From the NCBI RefSeq assembly GCF_018224885.1, contig NZ_JAGTXB010000022.1:95267-159266 (forward strand): a DNA stretch of 64,000 nt, in the 5' to 3' direction. Each line of letters starts with the position of its first letter. Position 1 is the first letter of the stretch. Shown one piece after another: positions 35,746 through 44,120 of this stretch. Origin of the DNA: Chitinophaga hostae (GTDB lineage Bacteria > Bacteroidota > Bacteroidia > Chitinophagales > Chitinophagaceae). The position numbers and the translations under genes are program-made. The notes beneath the pieces were generated by a model. It searched no databases, was not told where the DNA came from, and saw only the letters and a program-made list of their open reading frames with translations.

Positions 35746-36105
35746 TTATTTGCCGGGAGCAGGAGCAGGAGCTGGCGCCGGTGTATTTGGCAGCGGCGTT
35801 GCTGGTGCTTGTGGCGTGATAGGCGCACCTGCAGAAGCTTTTTCTACTGCACTGGGAGCCACCACCTGTGTTTTGCCGCTCTTACCGATAAAGAAAGGAG
35901 CAGTCAGGCACAGTACTGCAATCAGTATTGCCAGGATCCAGGTACCTTTTTCCAACACGTCAGTAGTCTGACGCACCCCAATCACCTGATTACCAACACC
36001 ACCAAGTGCGCCGGAGAGTCCGCCACCTTTAGGGTTCTGGATCAGCACGAAGAAGCCCAGTAAAATGCAGGCTAATATGATCAGGATACCAAAAATTATC
36101 AACAT
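35746..36105 (-). CDS. secG: preprotein translocase subunit SecG
   Basis: 119 residues. Two membrane segments (IFGILIILACILLGFFVLI and WILAILIAVLCLTAPFF) flank the conserved cytosolic loop NPKGGGLSGALGG. The C-terminal 45 residues are an Ala/Pro tail (residues 85-119), longer than in most SecG proteins. It is the auxiliary subunit of the SecYEG channel. It ends the operon that begins with miaB. Confidence 0.93.
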   Translation of the reverse strand: MLIIFGILIILACILLGFFVLIQNPKGGGLSGALGGVGNQVIGVRQTTDVLEKGTWILAILIAVLCLTAPFFIGKSGKTQVVAPSAVEKASAGAPITPQAPATPLPNTPAPAPAPAPGK

Positions 36106-36123
36106 AGAAATTACTATTTATAT

Positions 36124-37320
36124 TTATTTTTTTTCTGTTTGTGACTTTAGTTCTAAAATCTTCTGCGCAAAATAAGCGTTTTTGTCGGGATTAAGCAAAC
36201 TTAATTTTTGGTATATCTTAATCGCGTTGGCATATTGGTGCTGTCGTACCCAGATCTCCGCCAGGGTTTCCGATACAATATCATTATTAAATACAATAGA
36301 GTCCATGGCCATTTTCTCTACTGTTTCTGATACTTCCGGTTCATCATCTTCTTCATAAATTTTGTGCAGTTGCTGGTGATACCAGTCTTTACTGGTTTTT
36401 CCCACAAAATTATCTTTCATCTGGCGCAGCCAGGAAGTAAAGCTTTTCATTTCTGCAGCCCCCTGTTCATTTAAATCATCAGCCTCTTCCGGATTTTTTA
36501 GCCGTTTATAGGCAAAATAATCATCTGTATATAATGGTTGGAAAATTAGCTCCGTTTCTTCTACCTCCAGGTTTATTCCCAGCGGGAATATCTTGATGGG
36601 GCCTGCGTTTGCTTCGCCGTCTTCACTATCCCCGCTGTCGTTTGCTGCCATTATGCTTTCTGCAGGAGCCGGAACAACCGGTGGCAATGGCATATCAGCG
36701 GTTGGTGCTTTGATGACAGGACCAGGTTCAAAATCTGCAAAGGAAAGCGGCGGCGCGTTTTCGAATATTTCTGCAGCGGCCTTTTCGGCTGACAGCTCTG
36801 CTACTACTGCCTCAAATGCTACAGCAGCCATTGTTTCTGCTGATATTTGGTCAGTTATGTATGCTGTTGGTTCGTTTGTTTCAGTTGCTGTTTCCCTTGT
36901 TTCGTCTTCCGGAAGGGCATCTTCGGGTATTACTGTTGGAATACGATCTTCCACTTCCGGCAATACGGTTGCTGCGTCTATTTCGTCCACTAATGATTCG
37001 GTTATATCTGCGGCAGCGATTGGTTCTTCCGGGAGACTATCTTCCGGTATCACCTCTGCAACGCGGGTTTCTACTTCCTGTAATTGTTGTACTGCGGTAA
37101 TCGCCAGGCAGGCATAGTGCTGGTGATTGCTGTACAGCAGGGCTTTTTTTACGGCGGCACTTTGCAGATCGCCGGTTTGCTGATACACTTTCTTCGCCAG
37201 TAAAAGGCGGGCAGCAGAAAAATACGGGTGATCCGCTACCAGTCGCTCCATCACTGCTTCATCCACCTGGTGAAGTGATGGTTGCAGAAAAACATGCGCT
37301 ATAATCCTGTTTGCCGTCAT
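36124..37320 (-). CDS. acidic conserved protein of the lptE-secG interval
   Basis: 398 residues, cytosolic, no signal peptide. Two helical parts (1-85 with LAKKVYQQTGDLQSA, and 300-395 with YANAIKIYQKLSLLNPDKNAYFAQKI, TPR-like) enclose an acidic, disordered middle of about 170 residues rich in Ala, Glu and Pro. The middle has an internal duplication: VETRVAEVIPEDSLPEE (83-99) and VEDRIPTVIPEDALPED (122-138). A protein of this outline commonly sits between lptE and secG in Bacteroidota. No enzymatic motif. Role unknown; a scaffold for the neighbouring envelope genes is a guess. Confidence 0.65.
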   Translation of the reverse strand: MTANRIIAHVFLQPSLHQVDEAVMERLVADHPYFSAARLLLAKKVYQQTGDLQSAAVKKALLYSNHQHYACLAITAVQQLQEVETRVAEVIPEDSLPEEPIAAADITESLVDEIDAATVLPEVEDRIPTVIPEDALPEDETRETATETNEPTAYITDQISAETMAAVAFEAVVAELSAEKAAAEIFENAPPLSFADFEPGPVIKAPTADMPLPPVVPAPAESIMAANDSGDSEDGEANAGPIKIFPLGINLEVEETELIFQPLYTDDYFAYKRLKNPEEADDLNEQGAAEMKSFTSWLRQMKDNFVGKTSKDWYHQQLHKIYEEDDEPEVSETVEKMAMDSIVFNNDIVSETLAEIWVRQHQYANAIKIYQKLSLLNPDKNAYFAQKILELKSQTEKK

Positions 37321-37353
37321 AGGTTGCTAATGTAGTAAAAAATGCTTTACGCA

Positions 37354-37875
37354 TTACCAGTTCGCAAATGCCCTGTTAAAGATATCATCGGTGATACCCG
37401 GGATAATATTGTTTTCGAGCAGACCATTTTCCACTGTGCTGGGCAACTGGGACGCTGAAAACTCCGCAGAGCGGGAAAAGGATTGGGTAAATCCTTTTTT
37501 GTCGCCTACCCGTTTAATGAAGGTAACATTTACAGTTACATTCAAACGGGAAGTGGCTGCCTGGTCAACGTTGGTTACAGCCGCATTGGAAAAGGAATAG
37601 CCGGTAATGGTAGCTTTAAACTCGTAATCCGCTCTCGGCTCATTTTCATTCACCTGGGTTAAACGGGTTTGGGAGGTGACTTTATCCCGCAGTTTCTGGG
37701 TCAGTTTCTGACTCAGCGTTGGGTTATTGATCGGCGCCCTGTTTTCAATAAAGCGCACGTTCACCGTTTTCGCGTCCTGGTCTATACTGGCGCCGGTGGT
37801 AGAATATTTTACGCTACATCCGGCTGTTACCGCCAGTATGGCTATTGATATAAATACTTTGATATTGCGGATCAT
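37354..37875 (-). CDS. lptE: LptE-family LPS-assembly lipoprotein
   Basis: 173 residues with a lipoprotein signal (FISIAILAVTAGCSVKYS, Cys20), then an LptE-like alpha/beta sandwich (VNVRFIENRAPINNPTLSQKLTQKLRDKV). It would plug the LptD barrel and help deliver lipopolysaccharide to the outer leaflet. It sits 24 bases after the sigma-54 activator in the same orientation, which is the usual Bacteroidota order miaB, AAA regulator, lptE. Confidence 0.85.
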   Translation of the reverse strand: MIRNIKVFISIAILAVTAGCSVKYSTTGASIDQDAKTVNVRFIENRAPINNPTLSQKLTQKLRDKVTSQTRLTQVNENEPRADYEFKATITGYSFSNAAVTNVDQAATSRLNVTVNVTFIKRVGDKKGFTQSFSRSAEFSASQLPSTVENGLLENNIIPGITDDIFNRAFANW

Positions 37876-37898
37876 TGTTGTGCTGATATTAAATTCGT

Positions 37899-39140
37899 TT
37901 ATTCGGCGATGTTATATTCTTTCAGTTTGCGGTACAGCGTTCTTTCTGAAATACCCAGGTCCAGTGCGGCATCCTTGCGTTTGCCCTTATGTTTTTTCAG
38001 CGCTTTCACAATGAGTTCTTTCTCTTTGTCGGCAATAGACAGTGTTTCTTCTACTTCTTCGTGATGATCAATTTTATTATCCGCCAGGATAATAGGCTGG
38101 GCGGTGCCGATACTGCTGCTGGCAGGTACGTTCATTTCAGCGGCAGAAGGATAACTATGCAATACATGATTATCAGCGGCATATTCTGCTGCATGCGGCA
38201 TGTTATTGGGATTCTGCAGGATGTCAAAAAACATTTTCTTTACCTCCGTCACATCTTTTTTCATGTCGAAGAAAAGCTTGTACAGGATATCCCTTTCACT
38301 GTTAAAATCGCTGTTTTGTTGTTGCGGCGCTGCCAGCATAGGCAGGCGGTTTACTTCCGGCAGCTCCGGGAGAAAGCGTTTCAGGTCGCTGGCGGTCACC
38401 AGTTTGTCGGACGACAGCACAGAGATCTGCTCTGCAATATTTTTAAGTTCACGGATATTTCCTCTCCAGGGGTAGTTCACCAATATGTTGCGAGCCTCTT
38501 CATCCAGTTGTATGGAAGGGGTTTTATATTTTTCGGAGAAGTCGACCGAGAATTTCCTGAACAGCAAAGGAATATCTTCTTTGCGGTCGCGGAGTGCAGG
38601 CACGCGTATCGGCACGGTGTTGAGCCGGTAGTAGAGGTCTTCGCGGAACTTGCCCTGTTGGGTACGTTCCAGCAGATCCCTGTTGGTGGCGGCAACTACA
38701 CGCACATCTGTTTTCTGTACTTTGGAGGACCCCACGCGGATATACTCGCCGGTTTCCAGTACGCGCAACAGGCGGGCCTGGGTACCCATGGGCATTTCAC
38801 CGATTTCATCGAGGAAAATGGTACCGCCGTTCACCGTTTCGAAGTAGCCCTTGCGGCTGTCTACCGCACCGGTAAATGATCCTTTTTCGTGACCGAAAAG
38901 TTCGGAGTCGATGGTGCCTTCGGGTATGGCGCCGCAGTTAACGGCTATGAAGGGATTATGTTTACGTGCGCTCAGGGCATGAATGATCTGTGAAAAAACC
39001 TCCTTACCAACACCACTCTCCCCGTTTATCAGCACGGTGAGATCGGTATTGGCTACCTGTACAGCCACCTGCAATGCGTAGTTGAGTGCAGGACTGCTGC
39101 CAATAATGCCAAACCTGTTTTTTATAGCCTGTATGTCCAT
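37899..39140 (-). CDS. sigma-54-dependent transcriptional activator (AAA+ / Fis type)
   Basis: 413 residues. It lacks an N-terminal receiver domain and begins almost at the AAA+ core: Walker A GESGVGKE (40-47), the sigma-54 contact loop GSFTGA (87-92), Walker B FLDEIGEMP, sensor residues at VRVVAATNRDL and ELKNIAEQI. An acidic linker leads to a Fis-type helix-turn-helix (about 385-410: KDAALDLGISERTLYRKLKEY). It opens RpoN promoters. Its position between miaB and lptE is conserved in the phylum, so it may monitor envelope state without a phosphorylation signal. Confidence 0.92.
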   Translation of the reverse strand: MDIQAIKNRFGIIGSSPALNYALQVAVQVANTDLTVLINGESGVGKEVFSQIIHALSARKHNPFIAVNCGAIPEGTIDSELFGHEKGSFTGAVDSRKGYFETVNGGTIFLDEIGEMPMGTQARLLRVLETGEYIRVGSSKVQKTDVRVVAATNRDLLERTQQGKFREDLYYRLNTVPIRVPALRDRKEDIPLLFRKFSVDFSEKYKTPSIQLDEEARNILVNYPWRGNIRELKNIAEQISVLSSDKLVTASDLKRFLPELPEVNRLPMLAAPQQQNSDFNSERDILYKLFFDMKKDVTEVKKMFFDILQNPNNMPHAAEYAADNHVLHSYPSAAEMNVPASSSIGTAQPIILADNKIDHHEEVEETLSIADKEKELIVKALKKHKGKRKDAALDLGISERTLYRKLKEYNIAE

Positions 39141-39199
39141 AAGCGGTTATTCATGTTTGATGGTTAAAAATATAGTCCCCGGCAATGGGCCACGGACTG

Positions 39200-40612
39200 C
39201 TATTGCATTGCTTTTCCTATCAGGGTACCGGATGTGCAGCTTTCCACTTTCACCATTACGTAATCGCCCTTTTTAAAGTTTTCCCTTGGAAATACGATTA
39301 CCTTATTCTGGTCATTGCGGCCAAAAAGTTGTTCATCTGAACGTTTGGAAGTGCCTTCTACCAGTACATTGAAGATTTTACCTACTTCTTTTTCCATAGA
39401 AGCCTGCGAGTGTCCGCGGTATAATTCCACTACTTCCGCCAGTCTTCTTTTCTTTACATCTTCCGGAACATCGTCCTGGTAGCGGCGTTCGGCCAGTGTA
39501 CCGGGGCGTTCGGAATAGAAGTACATGTAAGCGAGATCGTAGCGGGCAAATTCCATAAGACTAAGCGTTTCCTGGTGGTCTTCCTCCGTTTCGGAACAGA
39601 ACCCGGTAATAATATCGGTAGAAAGGCCACAGTCGGGGATCAGTTCGCGTATACGGTTTACCTTTTTTATGTACCACTCCCGGGTATAGGTGCGGTTCAT
39701 GAGTTGCAGTATACGTGAACTGCCGCTTTGTACGGGCAGATGTATGTAATTACAGATGTTGTCGTACTTCATCATGGTGAAGAGTACTTCATCTGTGATA
39801 TCCTTTGGATGGGAGGTGCTGAACCGCACACGCAGCAAAGGGTTGATCAGTGCCACTCTTTCGAGCAACATGGCAAAGGTCACTGTTTCGCTACCGTCAT
39901 CGTTGTTCCAGTAGTAGGAGTCAACATTCTGCCCCAGCAGTGTTACTTCGCGGTATCCGTTGGCAAAAAGTTCTGCTGCTTCACGAACGATAGAATGGGC
40001 GTCGCGGCTGCGCTCCCGGCCACGGGTAAAAGGCACCACGCAAAAGGTGCACATATTATTACATCCCCGCATAATCGATACAAAGGAGGTAACCCCGTTG
40101 TTATCGAGTCTTACCGGGCTGATGTCGCCATAGGTTTCTTCACGGCTCAATAAAACATTCACTGATTTCTGGCCTGACCCCGCTTCTGCTATCAGGGCAG
40201 GGAGACTCCGATATGCATCGGGGCCCACTACCAGGTCTACCAGTTTCTCTTCTTCCAGCAGTTTGCCTTTAATGCGTTCGGCCATACAGCCTAAAACGCC
40301 CACCAGCATACCGGGTGTTTGTTGTTTTATTTTTTTGAATTCAGTTAAACGTTTGCGTACTGTTTGCTCCGCTTTTTCGCGGATAGAGCAGGTATTGAGC
40401 AGTATCAGGCTGGCTTCTTCGGCGTTCCTGGTAGGGCCATAGCCTTCTGCCCCGAGTATGGAAGCAACAATTTCACTATCGTTGAAATTCATAGCACAAC
40501 CATAACTCTCAATGTAGAATTTTTTAGTATATGTTTGGGTGCCAGTCGTTGCAGGAGAAAAGGCTTCTCCCTGGCGACTTTCATCATGCACTTTGGTATC
40601 CAGATCAAGCAT
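39200..40612 (-). CDS. miaB: tRNA-2-methylthio-N6-dimethylallyladenosine synthase MiaB
   Basis: 470 residues from the ATG at 40612. A TTG eight codons earlier overlaps a TAnnTTTG promoter motif, so it cannot be the start. Domains: UPF0004 with Cys39, Cys75 and Cys109 of the auxiliary cluster, the radical-SAM CxxxCxxC (Cys184, Cys188, Cys191), and a TRAM domain at the C-terminus (VLVEGTSKRSDEQLFGR). It methylthiolates A37 of tRNAs that read UNN codons. First gene of the operon through secG. Confidence 0.95.
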   Translation of the reverse strand: MLDLDTKVHDESRQGEAFSPATTGTQTYTKKFYIESYGCAMNFNDSEIVASILGAEGYGPTRNAEEASLILLNTCSIREKAEQTVRKRLTEFKKIKQQTPGMLVGVLGCMAERIKGKLLEEEKLVDLVVGPDAYRSLPALIAEAGSGQKSVNVLLSREETYGDISPVRLDNNGVTSFVSIMRGCNNMCTFCVVPFTRGRERSRDAHSIVREAAELFANGYREVTLLGQNVDSYYWNNDDGSETVTFAMLLERVALINPLLRVRFSTSHPKDITDEVLFTMMKYDNICNYIHLPVQSGSSRILQLMNRTYTREWYIKKVNRIRELIPDCGLSTDIITGFCSETEEDHQETLSLMEFARYDLAYMYFYSERPGTLAERRYQDDVPEDVKKRRLAEVVELYRGHSQASMEKEVGKIFNVLVEGTSKRSDEQLFGRNDQNKVIVFPRENFKKGDYVMVKVESCTSGTLIGKAMQ

Positions 40613-40633
40613 CCTGACAAAAATTTTGGAAGG

Positions 40634-40641
40634 CAAAAATA
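40634..40641 (-). promoter_or_regulatory. -7 element (TATTTTTG) of the miaB operon
   Basis: Exact TAnnTTTG on the minus strand, predicting a leader of about 16 bases before the miaB ATG at 40612. It decides that start codon. Confidence 0.5.
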
Positions 40642-40689
40642 GGTAATAAAAATAACAAAATGACAGAATGGCAGCAAGAGAAAATAAAA

Positions 40690-40717
40690 GCCCTGTAACA
40701 GCCAGCTGTTACAGGGC
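40690..40717 (-). terminator. terminator of the conserved 167-residue protein gene
   Basis: An 11-bp stem GCCCTGTAACA / TGTTACAGGGC with a GCCAGC loop, followed on the minus strand by a T-rich run. Confidence 0.85.
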
Positions 40718-40737
40718 CAATAATATAACACGGCGGT

Positions 40738-41241
40738 TTACGCTTTCACTCCCAGTTTCCGGGCAATCCAGCTGTCTTTCAGCGGCTGCAGCCAGTGTGT
40801 ATCCAGTTCCTGCCGGGTGAGTACGGTATTATTCAGATAGATGGTGTTTTCGTCGATATAGCCTTTTTCCAGTGCATAAGCCACCTGTGCCATAGGCAAC
40901 AGCTGCACCTTATCTTTTACAATAAAGCCCAGCAGGAGGCGGTCGAACATATTCACCTCGTACTGTTTTTCTATACTTTTGATGATCCGAACAGAACTAT
41001 CTGTGCTGCAACCACTTACGGTGGTTTGTGATTCATCTGCGATCAGTACAATCACCTGGCCCAGCACTACCTGGCCCCAGCCTTTTACCGGTGCGCCGTG
41101 GGCATTCCACTGGGAGGTAAACTGATGCAGCTGCTCATTGATCTCCTGTATTTCCTGTTCATTGAACGGTCTGTTGCTCTGGTATATCCACACCCTGGAG
41201 ACCGGAGAGAAGTCTGAAGGGAAGATGTTATTAGTATTCAT
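40738..41241 (-). CDS. conserved Bacteroidota protein (sometimes mislabelled ABC transporter ATPase)
   Basis: 167 residues, soluble, no signal peptide. Conserved-looking blocks: SRVWIYQSNRPFNEQEIQEI, GWGQVVLGQVIVLIADES and GCSTDSSVRIIKSIEKQY. There is no Walker A motif, so an ATPase label would be wrong. Function unknown. Monocistronic, with a TAnnTTTG motif four bases before the ATG and its own terminator. Confidence 0.65.
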   Translation of the reverse strand: MNTNNIFPSDFSPVSRVWIYQSNRPFNEQEIQEINEQLHQFTSQWNAHGAPVKGWGQVVLGQVIVLIADESQTTVSGCSTDSSVRIIKSIEKQYEVNMFDRLLLGFIVKDKVQLLPMAQVAYALEKGYIDENTIYLNNTVLTRQELDTHWLQPLKDSWIARKLGVKA

Positions 41242-41245
41242 AGTG

Positions 41246-41253
41246 CAAATTTA
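41246..41253 (-). promoter_or_regulatory. -7 element (TAAATTTG) of the 167-residue protein gene
   Basis: Exact TAnnTTTG, four bases before the ATG at 41241 on the minus strand. It borders the intergenic hairpin at 41270-41330. Confidence 0.5.
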
Positions 41254-41269
41254 AAGAATTACGAATTAG

Positions 41270-41330
41270 GAATGACGAATTACGGATTTGCGGGAAGATG
41301 ATAAAATTCGTCATTTGTAATTCGTCATTC
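41270..41330. repeat. inverted repeat of GAATGACGAATTAC words
   Basis: A 14-base arm 41270-41283 is exactly complementary to 41317-41330. Further imperfect copies of GAATTACGAATT occur to the left (41256-41270). The right arm overlaps the stop codon of the CCG-domain gene by two bases. Confidence 0.75.
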
Positions 41331-42108
41331 ATTTCATGCTCTGGGCGATTAACTCCGCCACATCCAGCACTTTTACTTCTTCTTCTTTGCCGGCCTCTTT
41401 TATACCGTCTGTTAACATGGTCATACAGAAGGGGCAGTTGGAGGCGATCACGGAAGCGCCGGTAGCTACGGCTTCATGGCCGCGTTCAAAATTGATACGG
41501 GTGCTGCCTTTTTCTTCTTCCTTAAACATTTGTGCTCCGCCGGCACCGCAGCATAAGCCCTTACTGCGGCAACGCTTCATTTCCACCAGTTCAGCATCCA
41601 GTGTTTCCAGCACTTTGCGGGGGGCTTCATATATATTGTTGGCACGCCCCAGGTAACAGGAATCGTGATAGGTGATCTTTTTCCCTTTGAAAGTGCCGCC
41701 TTCCTGCATCTTTATCCTTCCTTCATCAATCAGGGCTTGCAGGAAAGTAGTATGGTGAATTACTTCGTAGTTGCCACCCAGCGCCGGATATTCATTTTTT
41801 AAGGTATTAAAACAATGAGGACAGGCAGTCACGATCTTTTTTACGGCATACATATTCAGCAGCTGTATATTGTTCTGCGCCATCATCTGGAAAATAAACT
41901 CGTTGCCGGCCCTTCTCGCAGGATCGCCGGTACAGCTTTCTTCTTTTCCCAATATCGCAAACTGAATACCTACCTTGTCGAGGATCGTAGTAAATGCTTT
42001 GGTGATTTTTTGCGCCCGCTGATCAAAACTCCCTGCACACCCCACCCAAAAAAGGACTTCCGGGGTTTCTCCGTTTGCGGCATATTCTGCCATTGTCTTA
42101 ATATGCAT
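41329..42108 (-). CDS. CCG-domain (Fe-S)-binding heterodisulfide-reductase-like protein
   Basis: 259 residues. Two CCG domains: SCTGDPARRAGN with HCFNTLKNEYP, and DSCYLGRANN, CCGAGGAQMF and NCPFCMTML. Such cysteine-rich domains bind an unusual [4Fe-4S] cluster and accept electrons in HdrB/GlpC/LutA-type proteins. In related genomes it usually follows directly after the membrane ferredoxin-like subunit; here that partner is 9.3 kb away at 51413, with SusC/D locus 2 between. Cytosolic. Confidence 0.88.
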   Translation of the reverse strand: MHIKTMAEYAANGETPEVLFWVGCAGSFDQRAQKITKAFTTILDKVGIQFAILGKEESCTGDPARRAGNEFIFQMMAQNNIQLLNMYAVKKIVTACPHCFNTLKNEYPALGGNYEVIHHTTFLQALIDEGRIKMQEGGTFKGKKITYHDSCYLGRANNIYEAPRKVLETLDAELVEMKRCRSKGLCCGAGGAQMFKEEEKGSTRINFERGHEAVATGASVIASNCPFCMTMLTDGIKEAGKEEEVKVLDVAELIAQSMK

Positions 42109-42189
42109 TCTTAGTTTTTTAAATTAATACCAAATGACTGCGCGTCAGGCAACTGTCTGAAGTTCGGAAGTACCTTTAATTTCCGACAC

Positions 42190-42220
42190 TTGCTTACTAT
42201 TATTACTGTTTATATCTTTA
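42190..42220 (+). promoter_or_regulatory. promoter of the ECF sigma / FecR genes
   Basis: TTG at 42190 and TATCTTTA at 42213 (one mismatch to TAnnTTTG) with a 20-base spacer. The TTG start of the sigma gene is 57 bases downstream. Confidence 0.4.
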
Positions 42221-42276
42221 AGACGAATTGAATATAGATAAAAAATAGAACTGCACAAATTTAAAATCCAACTGAG

Positions 42277-42876
42277 TTGTACGCCAGCCTGAATGATAAG
42301 GAGTTATGGATCAAGGTAGTGGAAGGCGATAAGCATGCTTTGTCTTTCATTTACACACAACATTTTCCTGCATTGTATAATTATGGAATGAAGATTCATG
42401 CGGATGAAACAATTGTAAAAGATTGTATCCATGATCTTTTTGTGACGCTCTGGTTCAGCAGGGAGCGTTTGTCCATTACTGATACCATCCGTTTTTATTT
42501 ACTGGCCAGTCTGAAAAGGAAAATTATCCGCAGCCTGAAGCCCCTGTATGTACCGCAGCTATTTGATCAGTCGATGGATAAGGCGGACTTCAGTTATTCT
42601 CCCGAGCAGATCATGATTGTAGACGAAACGGAAAGAGAGCAGCAGCAAAAGCTGGTACAGGTAATTAACCAGTTGCCCCGGCGGCAGCAAGAAGTACTGC
42701 ACCTGCGCTATTTCCAGGGGCTGGACACCAAGGAAACCGCGGCGCTGATGTCGCTCAGCGTAAATGCTACCTATGTATTGTTATCGCAGGCGCTCCGGTT
42801 TTTAAAGAAGCACAGCGATAAACTGGTTACCATTATATTTTGGGCCCTGCAGCAGGGCTTTGGGAGGCTCCGTTAA
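42277..42876 (+). CDS. ECF RNA polymerase sigma factor (Bacteroidota SusC-linked type)
   Basis: 199 residues. Region 2 (FPALYNYGMKIHADETIVKDCIHDLFVTLW) and region 4 (LPRRQQEVLHLRYFQGLDTKETAALMSLSVNATYVLLSQALRFLKK) are clear. The start is TTG at 42277: an in-frame stop lies just upstream, at 42262-42264, and no ATG follows before region 2. It sits upstream of FecR and the STN-SusC and is expected to drive that operon when FecR releases it. Confidence 0.92.
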   Translation: MYASLNDKELWIKVVEGDKHALSFIYTQHFPALYNYGMKIHADETIVKDCIHDLFVTLWFSRERLSITDTIRFYLLASLKRKIIRSLKPLYVPQLFDQSMDKADFSYSPEQIMIVDETEREQQQKLVQVINQLPRRQQEVLHLRYFQGLDTKETAALMSLSVNATYVLLSQALRFLKKHSDKLVTIIFWALQQGFGRLR

Positions 42877-42948
42877 AAAAAATAAAAAAAATTGGGCATC
42901 GGCGCTAAGATTTTATCACCGGCCTGCTTTACACTATAAGTATCGATA

Positions 42949-43992
42949 ATGAGATTCAGGGAATTCACTATTTCAGATTTTTTGCAGGAACCTTCTTTCC
43001 GGAGCTGGGTGCTGGAGCAGGATGCTACCGCAACGGCTTTCTGGGAGGACTGGATCCGCAGTAATCCTGACAGGCGTGAGGAGGTAATGCAGGCCCGGCA
43101 ATGGCTGCAGGTAATGGGGAGTGCTACTTTTGTGCCTTCGGCAGAAGACGGACCGGCAACATGGAGTCGGATACTGCAAACGATCGACAAAACTGAACGA
43201 ACGGGTAAGCCCGGTATATTTACACTTCACCCCATTATGGGGAAAGTAAAGAACCGGCGCTGGTTGCCTTATGCAGCTGTACTGGCGGGTATTGCGGTGC
43301 TGTATGCCGCTGCATTCCTGGTGTTTTCCGGCCGGGATATCCGGCAGCAAACGGCGATGGGTGAACTGAAAACCATCCTGTTGCCCGATAGCTCGGAAGT
43401 GAAACTGAATGTCAACACCTCCCTTCGTTATGCGGAAAAGTGGGATGCTTCGGCGCCACGAGAGGTTTGGATCAGCGGAGAAGCTTTTTTTGCTGTCAGA
43501 CATAAAAACAATCAGCAGCGTTTTATAGTGCATACGCCGGATATGGATGTCCAGGTAACAGGTACCGCTTTTAACGTAAACACCCGGCGCGTGCAAACGC
43601 AGGTGGTGTTAAACAACGGTGTGGTGAAATTGGAGCTGCATCAGCATGGTAGCGGCAAAGCCGCGCCAATAGTGATGAAACCGGGAGATATGATCACTTA
43701 CTCGGCCGCCACCAATGAGCTGACCAACAGCAAAGTAAACCCGGAAGTGTATTCTTCCTGGCAAAGCAAAAAATTATTATTTACCGATACGCCTATCACA
43801 GAAGTTATCAAATCCCTGCAGGATAACGTGGGTATCACCATAGAACTGCAGGAGGAAAGCCTGGGCCGGCAAACATTTACAGGAACCATTCCTACAGATA
43901 ATGTAGAAGTGTTTTTCAGAATTTTATCAAAGTCATTACATGTTACCGTTACAAAAACGGGAACGGATACTTACAGGATCAACCAACAGTAA
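42949..43992 (+). CDS. FecR-family anti-sigma factor
   Basis: 347 residues. A cytosolic N-terminus that would hold the sigma factor, one membrane segment (WLPYAAVLAGIAVLYAAAFLVFSG, about 102-125), and the periplasmic FecR domain (LLPDSSEVKLNVNTSLRY, EAFFAVRH, TAFNVNTR) plus a C-terminal STN-like domain (ITEVIKSLQDNVGITIELQE, near 285). It senses the SusC receptor's STN domain and controls the ECF sigma 72 bases upstream. Confidence 0.94.
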   Translation: MRFREFTISDFLQEPSFRSWVLEQDATATAFWEDWIRSNPDRREEVMQARQWLQVMGSATFVPSAEDGPATWSRILQTIDKTERTGKPGIFTLHPIMGKVKNRRWLPYAAVLAGIAVLYAAAFLVFSGRDIRQQTAMGELKTILLPDSSEVKLNVNTSLRYAEKWDASAPREVWISGEAFFAVRHKNNQQRFIVHTPDMDVQVTGTAFNVNTRRVQTQVVLNNGVVKLELHQHGSGKAAPIVMKPGDMITYSAATNELTNSKVNPEVYSSWQSKKLLFTDTPITEVIKSLQDNVGITIELQEESLGRQTFTGTIPTDNVEVFFRILSKSLHVTVTKTGTDTYRINQQ

Positions 43993-44120
43993 CATTTAAA
44001 CTGAAAAAGCATCGCATGTTTTGCCCGCCGCCAACGGGAGGGGATACTTATGCGCCAATAAATATGATCATCAACCATCATAACAGGTAATAATTTAAAC
44101 AACCAACCTAATCTATTACT

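Noticed and set aside
40738..41241. ABC transporter ATPase
   Set aside because: No Walker A or signature motif; only the name used in some databases suggests it.
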